Of a stretch of 5,822 nucleotides of DNA, positions 1 through 4,665 are shown piece by piece. Made by a program: the position numbers and the translations under genes. This DNA is from Bryobacterales bacterium. Its GTDB lineage: Bacteria; Acidobacteriota; Terriglobia; Bryobacterales; Bryobacteraceae. The first letter of the stretch is position 1. Every line of letters begins with the position of its first letter. The DNA lies in the NCBI GenBank assembly GCA_025353235.1, contig JANXQZ010000076.1, positions 1 through 5,822 on the forward strand, written 5' to 3'. The notes below the pieces were generated by a model, which ran no database searches, was not told the origin of the DNA, and was given only the letters and a program-made list of their open reading frames with translations.

Positions 1-1
1 C

Positions 2-1657
2 CAGAATGGCCGGTTCGTATTTACGGATTCCCGCCCAGGCGGATCGGGCCTCGCTATCGCCAACGCCGCGCTCGGCTTGTTCGATACCTATGCCGAACTC
101 GGTACGCGTAGCTACACGCCTTATCGCGGAAACATGTTTGAAACCTTCGTCAACGATAGTTGGAAAGTAAGCTCCAAACTGCATTTGGATCTCGGTCTGC
201 GTTATACGGTTATCCAGCCGTATTTCAGCCTGTGGCGCAACATGTCGGTGTTCGATCCTGCATCTTACGATCCGGCGAAAGCCGTGCGTCAGGATCCTAA
301 AACGGGCTACATAATCGCGGGATCAGGAGACATATACAACGGCCTGATTATCCCTGGCAGCGGCTTTACCGATGCCGCCAAGGGCCGCTTCCCTGCGGCG
401 AACGACCCGCAGTTCGCCCGTCTGTTCAAAGGTGGAAAATCGTACTCGCAGATCCACTACAACGATTTCCAGCCGCGCGTTGGTTTCGCCTACTCGCTCA
501 GCGAAAAAATGGTTCTTCGCGCCGGTGCGGGACGTTATTTCTCGCGGGTGGGCGTAAGCGACTCGGTGTTCCTGGGTGGCAATCCGCCGTTCCAGCCTAC
601 CATTGCGGTTTCGAATGGCCTGGTGGATTCGCCTGGGGGGTCCGGCGGCGGCAACATCAACTTCCCGCTGATCGTTACCTCGCAGGATCCGATCTTCAAG
701 AATCCGGAATCTTACCAATGGAATACGACCGTGCAGCGCGAGACCCGCTTCGGAACAGTGGAAGCGGCATATGTCGGCCGCCGTGCCTTGCACCAACAAC
801 GTGAACGCAACATCAATGCGCTTCTGCCCGGCACGGTTCAAGCAAACCCGGGCATCAACGCCGACTATCTGCGTCCGTACAAGGGATACGGTACGATCCG
901 TGTGACCAACAACGACGGCAACGCGATATACAACGGCCTGCAGGTTAGTTACAACAAAAGGTTCTCCAAAGGCATAACTTACGGTTTGGCATACACGCTG
1001 TCAAAGAGCAGCGACGATGGCTCGCAGCAGCGCGACATTTTGCCCAATCCTCGCGACGCCAGCTTTGTTTGGGGGCCTTCGGACTATGATCGGCGACATG
1101 TTTTCGTGGGCAACGTCATCTATGAGTTGCCGATCTTCCGTAGTAGCACCGGGCTCACCAAGACAGCGCTCGGGGGCTGGCAGGTTACCCTGTTGTCGCA
1201 GTTCCAGACCGGAACACCGTTCACCGTCGGCACCGGCGACGATATCGCAGGCATTGGAGCCGGCAATGGACAGAACAGCATGCCCGCTACCATTTACAAT
1301 GTGGTCGGCGATCCCCACCAATCTGACCCCGGCTTTTCGGCAACGGGTGTAGGATCCGATCCTAAGACATACTTCAACGCGGCAGCATTCGTAAAGCCGG
1401 CCCCGGGGACGTTCACTACGCAGCGGAATCGCAATCTGCTGTACGGACCAGGATTCCAGAATTGGACCGGTTCATTGTTCAAGACGTTTGCAATCGGCGA
1501 GCATCAGGGCGTCACGTTCCGTGGCGAGGTGTATAACATTCCGAACCATCCGAACTGGAACGGACCGGATACGAACCCGAACAGCGGAACTTTTGGTAAG
1601 GTAACAAACAAAAACTTCGAGCGTACCTTCCAACTCAGCCTACGATACGCCTTCTAG
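2..1657 (+). CDS. TonB-dependent receptor, Oar-like (C-terminal part; 5' end outside window)
   Basis: The reading frame is open from the window edge (base 2) to the TAG at 1655-1657, giving about 551 visible residues, so the true start and the N-terminal carboxypeptidase-like and plug domains lie upstream. An internal TTG at 77 is not a credible start. What is visible is outer-membrane beta-barrel: alternating aromatic/polar strands such as SKLHLDLGLRY, NDFQPRVGFAYSLS, NGLQVSYNKRFS, TYGLAYTLSKSSDDGS and GGWQVTLLSQFQTGTPF, glycine- and asparagine-rich loops between them, and a last strand FQLSLRYAF ending in Phe, the usual signal for outer-membrane assembly. Family knowledge: these receptors are highly duplicated in Acidobacteriota and are thought to import large substrates such as oligosaccharides or peptides across the outer membrane using TonB energy. 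The substrate cannot be told here. A strong terminator follows, so this gene ends its transcript. I see no link to the catabolic genes further right. Confidence 0.9.
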   Translation, partial: QNGRFVFTDSRPGGSGLAIANAALGLFDTYAELGTRSYTPYRGNMFETFVNDSWKVSSKLHLDLGLRYTVIQPYFSLWRNMSVFDPASYDPAKAVRQDPKTGYIIAGSGDIYNGLIIPGSGFTDAAKGRFPAANDPQFARLFKGGKSYSQIHYNDFQPRVGFAYSLSEKMVLRAGAGRYFSRVGVSDSVFLGGNPPFQPTIAVSNGLVDSPGGSGGGNINFPLIVTSQDPIFKNPESYQWNTTVQRETRFGTVEAAYVGRRALHQQRERNINALLPGTVQANPGINADYLRPYKGYGTIRVTNNDGNAIYNGLQVSYNKRFSKGITYGLAYTLSKSSDDGSQQRDILPNPRDASFVWGPSDYDRRHVFVGNVIYELPIFRSSTGLTKTALGGWQVTLLSQFQTGTPFTVGTGDDIAGIGAGNGQNSMPATIYNVVGDPHQSDPGFSATGVGSDPKTYFNAAAFVKPAPGTFTTQRNRNLLYGPGFQNWTGSLFKTFAIGEHQGVTFRGEVYNIPNHPNWNGPDTNPNSGTFGKVTNKNFERTFQLSLRYAF

Positions 1658-1679
1658 GAAGGATTAATCGAAGTTGAGC

Positions 1680-1717
1680 AACGGCCCGTCCGGTAGGTTC
1701 CGGACGGGCCGTTTTTT
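1680..1717 (+). terminator. Rho-independent terminator of the TonB-dependent receptor gene
   Basis: A perfect 13-bp GC-rich stem (1681-1693 paired with 1700-1712, extendable by one A-T pair) closes a 6-nt loop, TAGGTT, and runs into a T tract at 1712-1717. It begins 22 nt after the receptor stop codon. On the opposite strand no T tract follows the stem, so it should act on rightward transcription only. Confidence 0.93.
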
Positions 1718-1718
1718 A

Positions 1719-1727
1719 TGGCATACT
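1719..1727 (+). promoter_or_regulatory. Possible extended -10 promoter giving a leaderless transcript
   Basis: TGG followed by CATACT (1722-1727; four of six matches to TATAAT) has the form of an extended -10 box. It sits so that transcription would begin at about the A of the ATG at 1734. No -35 hexamer is recognisable at the expected place, which falls inside the terminator stem. There is also no Shine-Dalgarno sequence ahead of the ATG, which fits a leaderless message. This is suggestive only. Confidence 0.25.
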
Positions 1728-1733
1728 CAAGCC

Positions 1734-2066
1734 ATGACTACGGATGAACGTTTGGACCGACTAACGGAGCGCCACGAAGCTTTGGCCCAATCGTTGGAAT
1801 TGAACGTAGCTATGCATAGGGCATTGGAAGTTGAGACAGCAAAGCTTGCCGAGAATATGAATCGGCTCACCGAGCACATGAACACGCTTACGGACCACGT
1901 CAACACCTTGACAGAAGACATGGATAAGTTCGAGGAACGCATGGACGGGTTCGGTCAGCGGATGGATAAGCTGACAACCGAGCTGATCGCACCAATTGCG
2001 CGGATGGTGCTGATTCACGAACAACGCTTGAACAGGGTAGATCCTGCGGAATCTAGCGCCCGATAA
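1734..2066 (+). CDS. Small heptad-repeat coiled-coil protein of unknown function
   Basis: This 110-residue protein starts at the ATG at 1734. A TTG at 1674 is in frame, but it would read through the terminator hairpin and is rejected. Residues 1-41 are charged and helical (MTTDERLDRLTERHEALAQ...). Residues 42-83 are six uninterrupted heptads of the form M-x-x-L-x-x-x (MNRLTEH, MNTLTDH, VNTLTED, MDKFEER, MDGFGQR, MDKLTTE) with Met/Val at position a and Leu/Phe at position d. A moderately hydrophobic stretch, LIAPIARMVLIHEQRL, then leads to a polar tail. No signal peptide or clear membrane segment is seen. The pattern predicts an oligomerising alpha-helical coiled coil. I recall similar short DERLxRLTERHEAL proteins as recurrent hypotheticals in Acidobacteriota, but cannot name a function. 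The 3' end overlaps the convergent hydratase gene by 14 bp. No Shine-Dalgarno is visible. Confidence 0.75.
   Translation: MTTDERLDRLTERHEALAQSLELNVAMHRALEVETAKLAENMNRLTEHMNTLTDHVNTLTEDMDKFEERMDGFGQRMDKLTTELIAPIARMVLIHEQRLNRVDPAESSAR
1857..1982 (+). repeat. Degenerate 21-bp tandem repeat encoding six heptads
   Basis: Six in-frame 21-bp units start at 1857, 1878, 1899, 1920, 1941 and 1962. Five begin with ATG and one with GTC, and the second codon is always AAT/AAC or GAT/GAC. The units are clearly related at protein level but have diverged at DNA level. Units 1-3 (LTE/LTD type) and units 4-5 (FEER/FGQR type) form two sub-groups, which suggests growth by duplication. Confidence 0.7.
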
Positions 2067-2802
2067 AGTTTTCGATCCCGCGCCTGCAATCCTCAGTTGT
2101 GCGAGCGATAGCGTTCACTTGGACGCCAGCCTCGACCGCAGTCTCAAATCCCATCGCATCCATGTGATAGAGCAACCGCTTCGATAAACTAACGGCCGAC
2201 CCCGACTTTCCCGCTAGCTTCGCTACAAATGCTTCCACCTGCTCATCGAACGTTGCCTCGGCCAGCACGCGGGTAATCATTCCAATCTCAAACGCGGTTC
2301 TTGCCGAAACAATCTCTCCCATCGCAATCAGTTCGAAAGCGCGCTTCTCCGAAACGGAGCGCCGCAAGATCGCCATCACCATGGCCGGAACGAAGCCGAT
2401 GTTCACTTCGGGGTAGCCAAACTGCGACCCTTCCGAAGCGAGGATGACATCCGCCGCCGTCGCAAGTCCACAGCCGCCAGCCAGAGCACGCCCGCGCACG
2501 GCCGCAACTACCGGACACGGATGATGACGCATTTGCAGGAACAGGTCGGCCATTTGGCGAGCGTCGGCCATGTTCTCAATCGGGCCGGAATCGAAGGATT
2601 CCAGAACTCCGCTCAAGTCCGCCCCAGAGCAGAAGTCCTTACCCGCTCCAGCTAGCAGCACCACGCGTATCGACGAGTCGGCAGCGCTGGCAGTCATGGC
2701 CGCCTTCAACTCTCGAATCATCTCCGCGTTCAGCGCGTTGCGCTTCTCGGGACGATTCAAAGTGATACGTGCGATGGATTTTTCGGCCTTATAGAGAATC
2801 AA
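2053..2802 (-). CDS. Enoyl-CoA hydratase/isomerase family protein, possibly a 3-methylglutaconyl-CoA hydratase-type enzyme
   Basis: The 249-residue product has the crotonase fold: N-terminal strand with LNRPEKRNALN (15-25), oxyanion-hole segment FCSGADL (57-63), second oxyanion segment GRALAGGCGLATAAD (104-118), and FGYPEVNIGFVPA (128-140). The glutamate equivalent to rat mitochondrial hydratase Glu164 is kept (Glu132), while the position of Glu144 is Gly112. Family knowledge: crotonases keeping only the second glutamate include LiuC/AtuE-like hydratases, which would fit the neighbours (hydration of 3-methylglutaconyl-CoA or a terpenoid homologue); isomerase or other crotonase chemistry is also possible. 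The start is TTG at 2802, chosen because GGAG lies 7 nt upstream and the protein then begins at the usual family position. It overlaps the preceding gene by 14 nt, which suggests translational coupling. It is slightly short for the family but appears complete. Confidence 0.85.
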   Translation of the reverse strand: MILYKAEKSIARITLNRPEKRNALNAEMIRELKAAMTASAADSSIRVVLLAGAGKDFCSGADLSGVLESFDSGPIENMADARQMADLFLQMRHHPCPVVAAVRGRALAGGCGLATAADVILASEGSQFGYPEVNIGFVPAMVMAILRRSVSEKRAFELIAMGEIVSARTAFEIGMITRVLAEATFDEQVEAFVAKLAGKSGSAVSLSKRLLYHMDAMGFETAVEAGVQVNAIARTTEDCRRGIENFIGR

Positions 2803-3112
2803 CCTCGATCTCCATGCGCAATAAGGCCGCGCTGTACGTCTTGCCTTGCGCGTCGGCTTTTAGCGAGAGCGTTCCTCCGCCATCCAAACTCTCGTGGAGC
2901 AAAAAGTTCAACGCTCCCAGGTTCGGCAATTCAAATCGTTCTACCGCCCCGAAACAAATTCCCTCAAAGTGTTTCTTTACTCTGGCTGCCGTCACCTGAT
3001 CGGCCAGGATCGGATAGTATTCAGGCTTCAGCGCGATAAGCCCGACGTTCGCGGTGTCGCCCTTATCGCCCGATCGGGCGTGCGCGATTTTTCGAAGCTG
3101 GATAAGAGGCAT
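2789..3112 (-). CDS. AtuA C-terminal-domain protein, free-standing
   Basis: This 107-residue protein carries the signature HARSGDKGDTANVGLIA (11-27), followed by RFELPNLGALNFLLHESL (59-76) and a GGGTLSL strand (78-84). I recognise these as the domain that follows DUF1446 in long AtuA proteins such as those of Pseudomonas. Here it is an independent gene, starting 3 nt after the stop of the AtuA-family gene and preceded by AGGAG at 9 nt. It probably forms a complex with that neighbour and restores the full-length architecture; this is inferred from the split. The biochemical activity is not established as far as I know. No signal peptide is seen, so it is likely cytoplasmic. Its last 14 nt overlap the start of the hydratase gene. 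Confidence 0.85.
   Translation of the reverse strand: MPLIQLRKIAHARSGDKGDTANVGLIALKPEYYPILADQVTAARVKKHFEGICFGAVERFELPNLGALNFLLHESLDGGGTLSLKADAQGKTYSAALLRMEIEVDSL
2810..2813 (-). promoter_or_regulatory. Ribosome binding site supporting the TTG start of the hydratase
   Basis: GGAG on the minus strand lies 7 nt before the TTG at 2802-2800, inside the last codons of the AtuA C-terminal-domain gene. A nearby ATG at about 2815 is in the frame of the upstream gene, not the hydratase, which leaves TTG as the supported start. Confidence 0.6.
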
Positions 3113-3115
3113 GGC

Positions 3116-4462
3116 TCACGACTCCTGAATTGAAACTTGCGGCGCGACGCACGTCTTTGGAATCAGCGCTGGCCAGTACGCGACGATCTCTTCCACTTTC
3201 GGGCGGCCGCTTCCGAGCCCCGTCACCGTCGGAGGACCATTCAGTGCAAGCGGGGCCAGTTCCTTGGTGAATCGTTCGATGGCGGCTTTGTCAGGCCCGC
3301 GCACGCCCACGCGCAAGACCACCTCTGCGATTTCGGAAGAAGGTTCGCCGGCCAGCGGTCCATGGCACGCGTTGGCGCCGACGAATTCGCTGCGGATCGC
3401 ATCGAAGCTTAGCCCTAAGCGATCCAGCCGCTGACGCAGCACGCGGTCTGCCGCCTGAGCTTTCTGATATGCATCGGGCCACGAATAAGCAAGCATGCCA
3501 ATCGCCTTGAAACCCGCAGAATAGCTGATTGAGACTTTATACGAATCCGTTGCGGGCTTGCCTTCGATGCCCGAAAAACGAACACGATTGGGCCCGTCCT
3601 GTTCCAGGCGAATGCTCGTGAAATCGGCCACGCAGTCCGGCGTGATGTATCCACGCGGGTCTCCCAATTCGTAGAGCAACTGCTCTTTGATGGAGGCCAC
3701 GGTGATGCGTCCGCCGGTGCCTGCATGCTTCGTAACCACGAACGAACCATCTGCGCTGGCTTCGATGATCGGGTATCCAATGCCAGCCAAGTCCGGGATC
3801 GACTCCCAATCCACTTGGCAGTTGCCGCCCGTGCATTGAGCGCCGCATTCCACCGTGTGTCCGGCAATAGTTCCAGCGGCAAGCTTGTTCCAATCGTCAA
3901 GCGCCCACTTGAATTCGTGGATCATCGGCCCAAGCACAAGACCTGTATCTGTGCAGCGCCCGGTGATCACGAACTGCGCGCCTTTATCCAGCGCTTCGGC
4001 AATGGGCGCAGCGCCGAAGTACACATTAGCGCTCTGCACGGCCGGTAGAATATTCGAGAGCGGTTCGCCCGTGTCCAGGCTCTTGAGTGGGAATCCCCCT
4101 CGGATGAACTCGTCCAAGCGGTGCAGGATATCGTCGCCCGCCACCACTGCAAGCTTCACCCCGCGTGTATCCAGAGCTTTGGCAACTGCGTCGCGGCAGG
4201 CTCGCGGGTTCACGCCTCCCGCATTCGCCACCACCTTAATCTTGCGATCCAGGATATCGCGCGCCCCGCGGGCCACCATCTCGACGAAGTCGCGAGCATA
4301 CCCGGCGCGAGGATCGCGAGTCCGCTGCTTCTGGAGGATCGACATGGTGATCTCGGCCAGATAGTCGAGAGTCAAATAGTCAATCGGGCCACGCCGGATC
4401 TGTTCGAGCGGCGCTTCCAGGGAGTCTCCCCAGAAGCCTTGTCCATTAGCAATGCGAATCAT
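3116..4462 (-). CDS. Acyclic terpene utilization AtuA family protein (DUF1446), N-terminal/main domain only
   Basis: The 448-residue protein matches the DUF1446/AtuA family: GQGFWGDS (7-14), [16 protein letters not shown] (28-43), NAGGVNP (80-86), [11 protein letters not shown] (148-158), [18 protein letters not shown] (167-184), and a cysteine-bearing motif [12 protein letters not shown] (204-215). AtuA is needed for growth of Pseudomonas on citronellol/geraniol-type terpenes and occurs beside branched-chain acyl-CoA enzymes, but its reaction is not assigned to my knowledge. Compared with the longer Pseudomonas form, the C-terminal domain is missing here and is supplied by the next gene. The ATG at 4462 fits the conserved N terminus ([11 protein letters not shown]). 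No clear Shine-Dalgarno precedes it, only a GGG about a dozen bases upstream. It is probably cytoplasmic. Assignment to the family is firm; assignment to terpene rather than leucine or another acyl-CoA pathway is not. Confidence 0.88.
   Translation of the reverse strand: MIRIANGQGFWGDSLEAPLEQIRRGPIDYLTLDYLAEITMSILQKQRTRDPRAGYARDFVEMVARGARDILDRKIKVVANAGGVNPRACRDAVAKALDTRGVKLAVVAGDDILHRLDEFIRGGFPLKSLDTGEPLSNILPAVQSANVYFGAAPIAEALDKGAQFVITGRCTDTGLVLGPMIHEFKWALDDWNKLAAGTIAGHTVECGAQCTGGNCQVDWESIPDLAGIGYPIIEASADGSFVVTKHAGTGGRITVASIKEQLLYELGDPRGYITPDCVADFTSIRLEQDGPNRVRFSGIEGKPATDSYKVSISYSAGFKAIGMLAYSWPDAYQKAQAADRVLRQRLDRLGLSFDAIRSEFVGANACHGPLAGEPSSEIAEVVLRVGVRGPDKAAIERFTKELAPLALNGPPTVTGLGSGRPKVEEIVAYWPALIPKTCVAPQVSIQES
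3122..3126 (-). promoter_or_regulatory. Ribosome binding site of the AtuA C-terminal-domain gene
   Basis: AGGAG on the minus strand lies 9 nt before the ATG at 3112-3110. It is embedded in the final codons of the AtuA-family gene, as expected for coupled translation of the two halves. Confidence 0.65.
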
Positions 4463-4550
4463 ATACTACAGCACCCGATCGCTTATCTGTGTACTACCCC
4501 ATTCTGTTTTCTTACCCTCCCGCGACGAATTTTGGTTGCGTCTATGTTGC

Positions 4551-4644
4551 TTTGTGGGGCAGCCAATCTTGGCTGCAACCGGCTTTCCAGCCGGTTGGAC
4601 ACGCTGGAAAGCGTGTCCGCAGGCAAGATTGCCTGCCCCACAAA
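4551..4644. repeat. 94-bp nested palindromic intergenic element (four hairpins between 12-bp inverted ends)
   Basis: Perfect 12-bp inverted ends TTTGTGGGGCAG (4551-4562) and CTGCCCCACAAA (4633-4644) enclose four contiguous hairpins: 4559-4566/4569-4576 (8 bp), 4576-4584/4589-4597 (9 bp, loop TTCC), 4597-4605/4610-4618 (9 bp, loop GGAA) and 4619-4626/4629-4636 (8 bp). The 26-nt outer arms are inverted copies with two differences only, and the whole is symmetric about 4597/4598. It lies 21 nt beyond the dehydrogenase stop and 88 nt before the AtuA-family start. No T tract follows on either strand, so it is not a standard terminator. It resembles REP/BIME-like or MITE-like dispersed repeats. The rest of the 203-bp spacer (4463-4550) shows nothing I can support, including no convincing promoter. 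Confidence 0.85.
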
Positions 4645-4665
4645 CATGTGATTGTTGGTTCATGC

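Noticed and set aside
77..79. TTG as the start of the TonB-dependent receptor
   Set aside because: The frame is open to the window edge with receptor-like residues before it, and the visible part is all C-terminal barrel, so the gene continues upstream.
323..841. A 172-codon minus-strand open frame opposite the TonB-dependent receptor
   Set aside because: Its sequence is low-complexity and Arg-rich with no domain-like pattern, and the opposite strand is clearly coding.
1681..1712. Bidirectional terminator also serving the leftward operon
   Set aside because: In the leftward direction the stem is followed by TGCTCAAC, not a T tract, and it lies more than 300 bp past the hydratase stop.
1674..1733. 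Upstream TTG start extending the coiled-coil protein by 20 residues
   Set aside because: The extension would translate through the perfect terminator hairpin and has no homology-like character; the ATG at 1734 gives a sensible N terminus.
4463..4550. Promoter for the AtuA-family gene in the spacer
   Set aside because: GATAAG and TAGTAT on the minus strand are weak -10 look-alikes without a -35 at correct spacing; support is insufficient.
4551..4644. Palindromic element as a Rho-independent terminator, riboswitch or CRISPR unit
   Set aside because: No T tract follows the stems on either strand, there are no repeated spacers, and the tandem mirrored hairpins do not match a riboswitch architecture I know. 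A repeat element fits better.
4551..4644. Target-site duplication around the palindrome
   Set aside because: The flanks (TATGTTGC on the left, CATGTGAT on the right) show no convincing direct repeat, so a transposition event cannot be proven from this copy.
3855..4651. Long open frames on the plus strand opposite the AtuA-family gene and the spacer
   Set aside because: They are antisense shadows of a well-conserved gene with no recognisable motifs; one also runs through the hairpin element.
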